A model generated the notes under the pieces. It saw nothing but the letters and a program-made list of their open reading frames with translations, was not told the origin of the DNA and did not search any database. From positions 1 to 39,680 of the IMG/VR virus record IMGVR_UViG_3300026518_000024: a DNA stretch of 39,680 nucleotides; one strand, 5' to 3'. A program made the translations under genes and the position numbers. The DNA comes from a virus. Of the stretch, positions 31,131-37,653 are shown piece after piece; positions within the stretch are counted from its first letter, which is position 1, and each line of letters begins with the position of its first letter.

Positions 31131-31610
31131 ATGACTAATGAAGAAATTGAACAGTTTGTGACCGAGACTATACTTAATCTTGATGTTGATGTAGATTCTG
31201 CGGAGCACGGTGTTGGTATACATGCGTATGTGGGGGAACTGCTTAATGTGGGTGATCCGGTAGAGCGCAAGTATATTCAATTTTACACAACCTCTAATAT
31301 CCCAATGTCGCCTGCTGATGATGAGATTGGGTATCAACCATCGGATATACTATACGAGCAGGGGGTCATCATGGCCGATGTTGCAGAGGTCACTCATCCA
31401 CCGCATTATGTTGGGTATACCTTATCAGTTGATGAATTTGTTGACACGTGGATTTCTGACCCACACGTTGGTGAAGCCGTCTATAGGATGATAGATGAGA
31501 CTAAACATTTGTCAACCCCTAGTCCAGAATGGTTAGCCCAGATTACGGAATTGTATCATGATAGAGTGGTGGGGGCACCGTGGATCAAGAATACTAAGAG
31601 GATATGCTGA
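31131..31610 (+). CDS. Unknown protein, 159 residues
   Basis: It starts at ATG 31131 behind the hairpin/late promoter. The N-terminal part is acidic (ILNLDVDVDSAEHGVGIH). The middle has YIQFYTTSNIPMSPADDE and HPPHYVGYTLSVDEFVDTW; the end is helical. No motif or membrane span recognised. The stop overlaps the start of the next gene (TGATG), so the two are coupled. Confidence 0.6.
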   Translation: MTNEEIEQFVTETILNLDVDVDSAEHGVGIHAYVGELLNVGDPVERKYIQFYTTSNIPMSPADDEIGYQPSDILYEQGVIMADVAEVTHPPHYVGYTLSVDEFVDTWISDPHVGEAVYRMIDETKHLSTPSPEWLAQITELYHDRVVGAPWIKNTKRIC

Positions 31611-32176
31611 TGTTGGTTCTATTACCTAATGGCGAATTACAAGGATACGTGGACAAGGTATTTGTGGGTCAATCGGTGGCCAGTTATACTGATACCGGAA
31701 TGGAGCAAATACGGGATGCTGCACAGGTAATCTCCACACACCAGTTCGATCATATCTATGCTAGTGATCTTGAGATCGCTCAGGATGCCCTACAGGTGGT
31801 ATTACGGGAAATTGTGGGAAATCCTCCATGGGAACTGGTAGAGGAGCTTAGAGAGCGATCTGGAGGCTCTTACGAAGGGTGTAAGTATGCTGATATTCGG
31901 AAGGGTATGAGTCCGAAGCAGTATAAGGTATGGGAGCGTGATCCGTTTGAAGCCCCTTTACACGGGGAATCACTCAGTGATGTGCAGGATCGATTGTCCG
32001 ATTGGTTTGCACCCATTCGGGATAAATTGTGTAATAATGAAAATGTCTTGATAATATCTCACCCCGATACTATTGGTGTATTGATCGCAATGGCTCGGGG
32101 TGATGACCTACTAGATGTATGTTCATTGAAAATAGAGCATGGGATGCCATATTTCTACTATGGACCATTTGAATAA
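31610..32176 (+). CDS. Histidine-phosphatase (phosphoglycerate-mutase) fold protein lacking the RHG motif
   Basis: 188 residues from ATG 31610 (AGAGG 8 bases upstream; ATG 31604 is too close to it). The fold pattern follows the cofactor-dependent mutase family: a first strand, TDTGMEQIRDAAQVI (usual L-T-x-x-G-x-x-QA), FDHIYASDLEIAQ (usual YTS-x-L-x-RA), LRERSGGSYEGCKYADI, HGESLSDVQDRL, then VLIISHPDTIGVLIAM. The catalytic start, usually LLRHGE, reads LLPNGE, so the nucleophilic His and the Arg are gone, while SHPD keeps the second His. It is therefore probably not an active phosphatase and may be a binding protein. It is coupled to 31131. Confidence 0.7.
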   Translation: MLVLLPNGELQGYVDKVFVGQSVASYTDTGMEQIRDAAQVISTHQFDHIYASDLEIAQDALQVVLREIVGNPPWELVEELRERSGGSYEGCKYADIRKGMSPKQYKVWERDPFEAPLHGESLSDVQDRLSDWFAPIRDKLCNNENVLIISHPDTIGVLIAMARGDDLLDVCSLKIEHGMPYFYYGPFE

Positions 32177-32192
32177 CATATGATTGGTTCTC

Positions 32193-32200
32193 CTAAATAC
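32193..32200 (+). promoter_or_regulatory. T4-type late promoter CTAAATAC (tail tube)
   Basis: CTAAATAC, 65 bases before the tail-tube ATG. The long leader can fold: CTGATA (32200-32205) with TATCAG (32238-32243) around AACATC/GATGTT. The ribosome-binding site (GGGAG, 32252-32256) is left free, so this looks like a stabilising 5' stem. Confidence 0.7.
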
Positions 32201-32265
32201 TGATATACAACATCGATTTTCACTGATGTTAATTATTTATCAGAATATACTGGGAGTAAAATAAA

Positions 32266-33012
32266 ATGTCAATTAATTCATTAGCAAATTTCGGGGTTCC
32301 CGGCTTAGACGGAAGTCGTAGTGCTTCGCTGCAACCGATTCAGACCATTCACTGGCGGTTATTGACATATAATTTTGGTGCCTCTTCTGAACCGGCCCCA
32401 TATGATTTAACCCGTCAGGCAAAAACGATTTCGCTGCCATCGCTGGACTTCAATATGAAGACTCTCTATTCGTATGTGAGTTCGGTATATCTACCAACCC
32501 GTGGCGAGTGGAAAGAGGGAACGATGTCATTCCACGATGATATCACAAATACGGTTCGTCGGCGTATTGAAAACCAGATTGCAAAACAGCAGAATTTTAA
32601 TGATCAAACCATGTCTCGTGCAGGTGAGAATTTCAAGTTTGAAATGGATGTGGATATCCTTGCTGGTGGGGCATCTGCGGGTGGATCAGCCGCTGACCCA
32701 AATATCATACGTAAATATTGCTACTCCGGTTGTACCCTGACTAATATGGATGATGGGGAGATGACCTACGAGAATGGTGACTTCAAAGAGATCAAAGTCG
32801 GGTTCCGGTATGACAATGTTATCACTTTTGACCAAAATGGGTCTCGTATGGGGACATTCTCCCATACTACCGAAATTCAAACACAGGCTGGATCAAATTC
32901 AACCGGTGTTGGTTCTCCTGGTGGGGTTGGCATTAATACCAGCGGGGTATCACTGAGTCTGAGTGGAGTATCACTGGGTGGTGCAACGGTGAATGCTGGT
33001 GTGTCATTCTAG
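32266..33012 (+). CDS. 19: Tail tube protein gp19-like
   Basis: 248 residues against 163 in T4. The core shows the tube fold: IHWRLLTYNFGASSEPA, AKTISLPSLDFN (T4 CKATALPAGIVE), YVSSVYLPTRGEWKEGTMSFHDD (T4 ...GDRTFDDWTVTVMNDE), IIRKYCYSGCTLTNMDDGEM, then YENGDFKEIKVGFRYDNV. A Gly/Ser-rich tail (about 205-248) is extra. It has a late promoter and a strong terminator at 33027. Sheath and tube normally lie adjacent; here an endonuclease and three small genes separate them. The same fold, with MTFHDD, recurs in the gene at 34375. Confidence 0.85.
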   Translation: MSINSLANFGVPGLDGSRSASLQPIQTIHWRLLTYNFGASSEPAPYDLTRQAKTISLPSLDFNMKTLYSYVSSVYLPTRGEWKEGTMSFHDDITNTVRRRIENQIAKQQNFNDQTMSRAGENFKFEMDVDILAGGASAGGSAADPNIIRKYCYSGCTLTNMDDGEMTYENGDFKEIKVGFRYDNVITFDQNGSRMGTFSHTTEIQTQAGSNSTGVGSPGGVGINTSGVSLSLSGVSLGGATVNAGVSF

Positions 33013-33026
33013 GCAATAAGATATAG

Positions 33027-33069
33027 ATACTAATGGGGCGGTTGATTGAATCAACCGCCCCATTAGTAT
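33027..33069. terminator. Bidirectional terminator, 20-bp perfect stem
   Basis: The arm 33027-33046 is perfectly complementary to 33050-33069, with a 3-base loop (TGA) and a GGGGCGGTTGA core. It fills the gap between the convergent genes ending at 33012 (+) and 33070 (-). Confidence 0.95.
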
Positions 33070-33270
33070 TCACTCATCATTGGTTTTGGCTTCAATGAGT
33101 GCGTAGAGCATAGCCGTTACGAAATTATCATACTCCCAATCGCCGACAGATTCGCCATAGCGGTTGACAGTGAGTGGCTTATCGTTATTTGATGGATCAA
33201 TATCGACAGACCATTTATCATCAATTTGAATTGTCGATAATTTGGTATTTCTTGGTGGGGTAAATTTCAT
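33070..33270 (-). CDS. Small protein, unknown
   Basis: 66 residues, starting MKFTPPRNTKL. It has IQIDDKWSVDIDPSNNDK and WEYDNFVTAMLYALIEAK, with an AAGGAACTC ribosome-binding site on the minus strand. It is the last gene of a three-gene leftward operon fed by the promoter at 34066-34094. No family recognised. Confidence 0.6.
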   Translation of the reverse strand: MKFTPPRNTKLSTIQIDDKWSVDIDPSNNDKPLTVNRYGESVGDWEYDNFVTAMLYALIEAKTNDE

Positions 33271-33279
33271 AAGAGTTCC

Positions 33280-33564
33280 TTATGCGAGTTCCAGTAGGTC
33301 AGTCAGCTTGGTATGATGATCTGCAACCTGTTTGCGCATAGCATCTTCGCCCAATCGATAGCTATTGTCGTGGGATAATTTACACCACCCGGTCATTGCC
33401 GATTTGATATCCGTAACATTAAGACACGAACAATCGATAGGACGATTACGCCCCCATGGGGTCATAGACACCATGTGGCCATCAACCGTGAATCCGAGTG
33501 GTTCGAATAGTGCTTTGAGTCGGGCATTGTGGTATGCAGTTTGTTCTGGGGTCTGTGGTAACAT
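33280..33564 (-). CDS. Small protein, unknown
   Basis: 94 residues. It opens MLPQTPEQTAYHNARLKALF, then LGFTVDGHMVSMTPWG and RPIDCSCLNVTDIKSAMTG, with a helical end. GGAGG lies upstream on the minus strand. It is the second gene of the leftward operon, 2 bases after 33567-34034. No motif recognised. Confidence 0.6.
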   Translation of the reverse strand: MLPQTPEQTAYHNARLKALFEPLGFTVDGHMVSMTPWGRNRPIDCSCLNVTDIKSAMTGWCKLSHDNSYRLGEDAMRKQVADHHTKLTDLLELA

Positions 33565-33566
33565 AA

Positions 33567-34034
33567 TTATACCTCCGCTAATTGGTTTGAAATTTTGGCA
33601 GTATTCATCAACAGGGTGTGTAGGGTGGATTGGTCAAGTGGGGACCACCCACGGATGTCACACAAATATGCTTTCCACGTGTCCGAGGTAACATCAACCA
33701 CTATATTACCCACATATATGCTGGTCATAGTGTTGTAGGTAGTGATGCGATCATCCATTGGGTCTAATCCATTATTACCAATGGCGAATGCGTGATCAAG
33801 ACTATCAGCGGTGATATCACACACTTTTTGGTATATATTCAGACCAATTGCACTATGGACCATATCGTCAACGGTTTTATGTGAGGATTCCCCGAACGTG
33901 ATTCCTATGGACCCCATCTCTACATCAGCATAGGCCGTAAATTCGGGTTTTGCACTCCACCCACCATTGGGTCCGTTGAGTTCTGCAATTTGGTCATCAG
34001 TGAGATGTTGTTGATAAATCCGAAATACTGGCAT
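33567..34034 (-). CDS. Unknown protein, 155 residues
   Basis: Starts MPVFRIYQQHLTDDQIAELN. Other blocks are FTAYADVEMGSIGITFGES, YQKVCDITADSLDHAFAIG and DTWKAYLCDIRGWSPLDQ. Soluble, mixed alpha/beta by composition. The ribosome-binding site is TAGGAG on the minus strand. It leads a three-gene leftward unit with a sigma70-type promoter, so it is probably expressed early. Family unknown. Confidence 0.6.
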   Translation of the reverse strand: MPVFRIYQQHLTDDQIAELNGPNGGWSAKPEFTAYADVEMGSIGITFGESSHKTVDDMVHSAIGLNIYQKVCDITADSLDHAFAIGNNGLDPMDDRITTYNTMTSIYVGNIVVDVTSDTWKAYLCDIRGWSPLDQSTLHTLLMNTAKISNQLAEV

Positions 34035-34065
34035 GAAGAATCTCCTATACGTTTGATTTATCCCA

Positions 34066-34094
34066 TGTATAGCAGAGTGAATTAATTATGTCAA
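34066..34094 (-). promoter_or_regulatory. Sigma70-type promoter (TTGACA-17-TATACA)
   Basis: On the minus strand TTGACA (34094-34089), 17-base spacer, TATACA (34071-34066). It drives the leftward operon 34034-33070. It lies in the 79-base gap after the bS21 stop. Confidence 0.85.
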
Positions 34095-34113
34095 TTGGTT
34101 TGTGATAAATTAA

Positions 34114-34317
34114 TTATCTAAATAATTTAGCTTGTTTCTTGGCCAACTCTTTTTTGCTACGACGCACTGCATCTTTATGGCGGCGGCGTTTTTTATCCGA
34201 TGGTTTCTCGTAGTATCTACGGTCCATCAGTTCCCTAACATCGCCTTCATTATGGAGCTTTTTCTTGAGCTTCCTAAATGCTTGCTCCACGTTGTTGTCA
34301 CGGACGACAACTTCCAT
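34114..34317 (-). CDS. rpsU: Ribosomal protein bS21 homologue
   Basis: 67 residues from ATG 34317, with GAGGAG on the minus strand; a TTG at 34332 is less likely. The protein MEVVVRDNNVEQAFRKLKKK, then RELMDRRYYEKPSDKKRR and a basic tail is a full-length bS21. In bacteria, bS21 sits at the mRNA exit region of the 30S subunit near the anti-Shine-Dalgarno sequence and aids initiation. Phage-encoded bS21 is known from several aquatic phage groups and is thought to steer ribosomes to phage messages. Here it lies under the palindromic late promoter 34342-34357, so it should be made with virion proteins. Confidence 0.95.
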   Translation of the reverse strand: MEVVVRDNNVEQAFRKLKKKLHNEGDVRELMDRRYYEKPSDKKRRRHKDAVRRSKKELAKKQAKLFR

Positions 34318-34341
34318 ACTGTATCTCCTCAATCGGTTTTA

Positions 34342-34357
34342 GATAAATATATTTATC
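34342..34357. promoter_or_regulatory. Palindromic divergent late promoter
   Basis: GATAAATATATTTATC is a perfect 16-base palindrome carrying ATAAATAT on each strand (34343-34350 plus, 34356-34349 minus). One copy faces bS21 (31 bases to ATG 34317), the other the tube-like gene (24 bases to ATG 34375). Confidence 0.75.
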
Positions 34358-34374
34358 ATATAGGGAATATTTTT

Positions 34375-35592
34375 ATGTCAGTCAAGATCGGATCAAGAAA
34401 TGGATGGCCCCATACAAATTTCGGCATGGAGATGCGAGGCACCCAGACCGATGATAGTGGTATCCGGCAATCTATAGTATACCCAAGACGAAAATATACA
34501 TTTTTGGTGGAATTCCTTTTTAATAACCATGCATTATTACCAGTGAGTTTATCAACGGATTTACCAAAGCATATTCACAACGGTAGGTTATTAACCACGT
34601 TACGGAGTATTGATCACCCCAAAGCCACGATGGTCACTGAAACACTAAATTCCTATAATAAAAAGGTCATTATTCCTAAAAAAATGGAATATTCTCCTGC
34701 TACCATGACGTTCCATGATGATAACACATCGGTTGCTCTATCACTGTGGCGGGAATATAGAGCATTTTATCAATACGAGGGGAGGATTGGTAAAAATTCA
34801 GTAGACGCTGGTAATCCCAATAATAATCCCATTGGTGAATTTAGGAATGGTAATGCCCTCGTGGGTGATGATGTAAGGTCTAGTTATGAAGCCTTACCGA
34901 GTATGGGTATGACATTGAAGCCCAATGATGGGAGGCACTTTTTTGATGCCATCCGAATTTACGATCTTGGTTCTGATCCTGATAGTGTCAACGTGTATAC
35001 GTTCCTTCATCCGGTGATTAACTCATTTGATCATGATAATTTGGACTACGAGGATCGTGATGGAGTAGTCGGGGCAACGATGACCTTTGAATATGAAGGG
35101 TATTATCATTTAGTTGGATTGAATAATGCTGCGTTTTCCGAGATTATTGAAGAGCAGCTAGGGGTGCGACCCAATGGAAATTCAGGACGGGTTGAAGGTC
35201 ATGCTGTGATGGAAGGGCTAACCAACCCTGACGTATTCGACCCAGACTTGGGTAATGGGTTTCCGGTTGATTCTGGATCACTCGTGGACCCCCTCGCTGG
35301 GGTTATTGGGACGTCTGCGGATACAGTATCGTTTCCAGTAACACCATTCCCGCCAGTGACCCCTATTACCGCCACTCCACTGCCTACACTATTACCTACA
35401 TTGCCTAATACTACAGGCACATTACCAAGATCACCAGTGGTGACATCTAGGATACCTGCGCTACCGTCTAATCTCCCACCAACTCCCCGACTAGCAGACA
35501 CCATCGGGACATCGCCCCCCGCTGGCGGTAATGGGAGCTTAACTGAAGCTGAGGTACAGGATTTGCTATCAAGAACATTGGGAAGAATATAA
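34375..35592 (+). CDS. Tail-tube-fold protein, gp54/gp48-like (baseplate tube initiator) with proline-rich tail
   Basis: 405 residues from ATG 34375 (MSVKIGSRNGWPHTNFGMEM), with TAGGGAA upstream; the frame stays open further upstream, but that is antisense to bS21. Residues about 40-270 read as a tube fold: RRKYTFLVEFLFN, TLRSIDHPKATMVTETL, YSPATMTFHDDNTSVALSLWREY, YTFLHPVINSFDHDNLDYED, VGATMTFEYEGY. The MTFHDD block parallels that of gp19 here. Residues about 310-395 are Pro/Thr/Ser-rich and probably flexible. Tube-fold proteins other than gp19 in T4 are gp48 and gp54, which start tube assembly on the baseplate; which of the two this is cannot be told. The stop overlaps the gp4 start. Confidence 0.65.
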   Translation: MSVKIGSRNGWPHTNFGMEMRGTQTDDSGIRQSIVYPRRKYTFLVEFLFNNHALLPVSLSTDLPKHIHNGRLLTTLRSIDHPKATMVTETLNSYNKKVIIPKKMEYSPATMTFHDDNTSVALSLWREYRAFYQYEGRIGKNSVDAGNPNNNPIGEFRNGNALVGDDVRSSYEALPSMGMTLKPNDGRHFFDAIRIYDLGSDPDSVNVYTFLHPVINSFDHDNLDYEDRDGVVGATMTFEYEGYYHLVGLNNAAFSEIIEEQLGVRPNGNSGRVEGHAVMEGLTNPDVFDPDLGNGFPVDSGSLVDPLAGVIGTSADTVSFPVTPFPPVTPITATPLPTLLPTLPNTTGTLPRSPVVTSRIPALPSNLPPTPRLADTIGTSPPAGGNGSLTEAEVQDLLSRTLGRI

Positions 35593-36212
35593 TGGCAAAG
35601 TATAGGACATATAGTTATGATCCCACAAATCCTGAAAAATATAAGGGTGAGACCATTCCGGTTGTTTTGAAATCATCATGGGAGCTTGAGTTCGCCAAAC
35701 ATTGTGATCTTTTACCCAGTGTTTTATCATGGGCATACGAAATCACACAGATTCCATATCGCGACCCAATCACGAATAAACAAAAAATCTACATACCGGA
35801 TTTCTTTGTGAAAGTTGCTCAATCCGATGGGTATGCAATTGATTATGTATTTGAGATTAAACCCATGCATGAGCAATTGGATAATCATGCCCGAAATAGA
35901 CAGGACGCTGCATTGGTTGCCCGAAATAATGCTAAATGGGCAGCGGCCTCGATGTGGGCTGATCGACATTCAGCAATATTCGAAGTGATAAATGAAAATG
36001 ATATTTTTGGTGGGTATAGTAACAAGACCGGAAGGAAGCATCCAGTTGCTACATTCAGTCATACCCACTCAACTAAGCCTATAAGCAAGAAGACGCGAAA
36101 GGTGACTCAAAAACGTTTCGCAGGTAAGAAGAAACCACTAGAAAATCGATCACGCGTGGGTAAGGTTGGAGGTAGAAAAATATCTAAGTCGGCAAGGATA
36201 CAAAAGCGATGA
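35592..36212 (+). CDS. 4: Head completion protein gp4-like
   Basis: 206 residues from ATG 35592 (TAATG overlap). The N-terminal ~150 residues follow T4 gp4: YDPTNPEKYKGET, LKSSWELEFAKHCDLLPSVLSWAYE (T4 FRSLWELKFMRYCDTSKAVIKWGSE), IPYRDPITNKQKIYIPDFFVKV (T4 IPYISPLDNKVHRYFPDFFVMV), VFEIKPMHE, then AKWAAASMWADRH. The E...PDF...EIK series is a TnsA-type PD-(D/E)xK core, fitting a nuclease that trims DNA ends or closes the packaged head. The basic C-terminus of ~55 residues (KKTRKVTQKRFAGKKK) is additional. It overlaps the next gene (ATGA). Confidence 0.88.
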   Translation: MAKYRTYSYDPTNPEKYKGETIPVVLKSSWELEFAKHCDLLPSVLSWAYEITQIPYRDPITNKQKIYIPDFFVKVAQSDGYAIDYVFEIKPMHEQLDNHARNRQDAALVARNNAKWAAASMWADRHSAIFEVINENDIFGGYSNKTGRKHPVATFSHTHSTKPISKKTRKVTQKRFAGKKKPLENRSRVGKVGGRKISKSARIQKR

Positions 36213-36682
36213 TTAATCCTAAAATAGCAGGAATATTGGGGATGGAGATTCCCGATGAAGATGAACCATCTGGTGAAGTAATCATTGTGGAACCTCATCG
36301 AATTGTCAAAGTTGATAATCCCGATCTCCCACCGACCCATGATATTGATCGTAAGCAGTTACAGGCGGAGACCGAACTACAAACAATTATCGATGACAGC
36401 ATGAAGTATCAAAAGGAATTGTTTAAAGAAATTGAAACAGTGGAACCCAAATATCGGTCTCGGTATGTGGAGGTTGCGAATGGCACCATGCACATTGCAC
36501 TGGATGCCGTAAAGGTTAAATTAAAAACCCAAGAAGAGAAGAAAAAACAACGATTAAAGGATGCTGGATTTAAGAGACCCGTTGACTCTAATTCCCCAAG
36601 TGACACCACGAATAACTTTTTCTTTGGCACCCGTAATGATTTGATTGCTGCTATCCGTGATGATTCAGACGAAACTACCTAA
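36209..36682 (+). CDS. 16: Terminase small subunit gp16-like
   Basis: 157 residues (T4 gp16 is 164). The N-terminus PSGEVIIVEPHRIVKVDNPDLPP parallels T4 [22 protein letters not shown]. A central coiled-coil-like helical region with heptads follows (LQTIIDDSMKYQKELFKEIE, KVKLKTQEEKKKQRLKD). The end NNFFFGTRNDLIAAIRDD parallels T4 NATVFMGSPTELMDEIGDA. In T4 it forms rings, recognises DNA for packaging and stimulates gp17. It is translated in overlap with gp4. Its stop coincides with the late octamer of the next gene. Confidence 0.85.
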   Translation: MINPKIAGILGMEIPDEDEPSGEVIIVEPHRIVKVDNPDLPPTHDIDRKQLQAETELQTIIDDSMKYQKELFKEIETVEPKYRSRYVEVANGTMHIALDAVKVKLKTQEEKKKQRLKDAGFKRPVDSNSPSDTTNNFFFGTRNDLIAAIRDDSDETT

Positions 36683-36686
36683 ATAT
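36679..36686 (+). promoter_or_regulatory. T4-type late promoter octamer CTAAATAT
   Basis: CTAAATAT overlaps the gp16 stop codon and lies 22 bases before ATG 36709, with TAGAGGG between. Confidence 0.65.
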
Positions 36687-36708
36687 GATGATATAGAGGG
36701 ATTGTATA

Positions 36709-37650
36709 ATGAAACCATTTCGTGCCCACCTGTTAGAACAGGAAGAGACATTCGAGTATAAACTGTGCTCTGTGGAAAATATCCATACCGCTGAAGTGTT
36801 GGCAAATATCCGACTGGCATTAGGCAGACATGGTCTATTGGAATTGACACCCAATGGGGTTCAGACCCAGATTGATTCTGCAAGTAATAGTCAACTGACT
36901 AAGTATCCGTTCATGCCAGTGTATGTGGTTAAGGTATTGATGTCAAACTCTATCAGTTCGTGGCCATCGGTTCAATCGATTTCGTTGTTCACACGTATCA
37001 AAGCTGACAAATTGAAACTGTTTGATAAAGATGATAAAATTGTAATGGATGGGGCCGATGGGGATCAGCAAGCATATCCAGTGGAGGTGGACTCTACTAC
37101 CGCCCAATCCGAAGTCGGGGATGCCCACGCAGAGTCATTGGTATCCGATCTGATGAAAAGTTTGGCAATCACTCGTGAGGCTACCACCATCACTCGTGAT
37201 GTATATGAGGGATTGGTGACAGATCATCAAGGAATCGGCGGATTGCTATCCAATCCCCCACGGGGATTTTACATTGTGGAAAAATATGCGGATGGTGCCA
37301 ATATCGTAGGCCCCTATCGCAAATGTCCAGATAATTACGATTTTGTGACTGATGCCCCAACGGTTGCTGAGTCAACAGTGATTACCCATAAACGGATTGG
37401 TGATGGTCTGTATGAGACAGAGGTGGCATATCAACCGGTGGACATGCAAGTAGACCCCGATGACGCTCGTGACCGATTAGAGACCACCCCAATGTCGGTT
37501 AACCTGATCGATCAAGACACCGGCAAGGAATACTCGGTTGAAGTTCGTGCAGCGTCTATTGATTCAGCACGTCGCAGGGCTATTGAAATCATTGCAGCCC
37601 GTACGGGTATGAGTAAAGATAGATTCTTACCAAAATTACCATCGAGCTAA
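36709..37650 (+). CDS. Unknown protein encoded between terminase subunits
   Basis: 313 residues. N-terminal ~115: MKPFRAHLLEQEETFEYKLC, SVENIHTAEVLANIRLALGRHGL, FMPVYVVKVLMSN, SVQSISLFTRIKADKLKLF, KIVMDG. The middle is acidic. Residues about 185-240 read GFYIVEKYADGANIVGPYRKCPDNYDFV. The end SIDSARRRAIEIIAARTGMSKD resembles a small helical hairpin. I have an impression of similar proteins near terminase or neck genes of other T4-superfamily phages, but I cannot name the family. In T4, gp16 and gp17 overlap with nothing between them. It has its own late promoter, so a virion or packaging role is likely. Confidence 0.7.
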   Translation: MKPFRAHLLEQEETFEYKLCSVENIHTAEVLANIRLALGRHGLLELTPNGVQTQIDSASNSQLTKYPFMPVYVVKVLMSNSISSWPSVQSISLFTRIKADKLKLFDKDDKIVMDGADGDQQAYPVEVDSTTAQSEVGDAHAESLVSDLMKSLAITREATTITRDVYEGLVTDHQGIGGLLSNPPRGFYIVEKYADGANIVGPYRKCPDNYDFVTDAPTVAESTVITHKRIGDGLYETEVAYQPVDMQVDPDDARDRLETTPMSVNLIDQDTGKEYSVEVRAASIDSARRRAIEIIAARTGMSKDRFLPKLPSS

Positions 37651-37653
37651 TAA

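Noticed and set aside
34132-34374. N-terminal extension of the tube-like protein
   Set aside because: It is antisense to bS21 and ignores the ribosome-binding site and late promoter just before ATG 34375.
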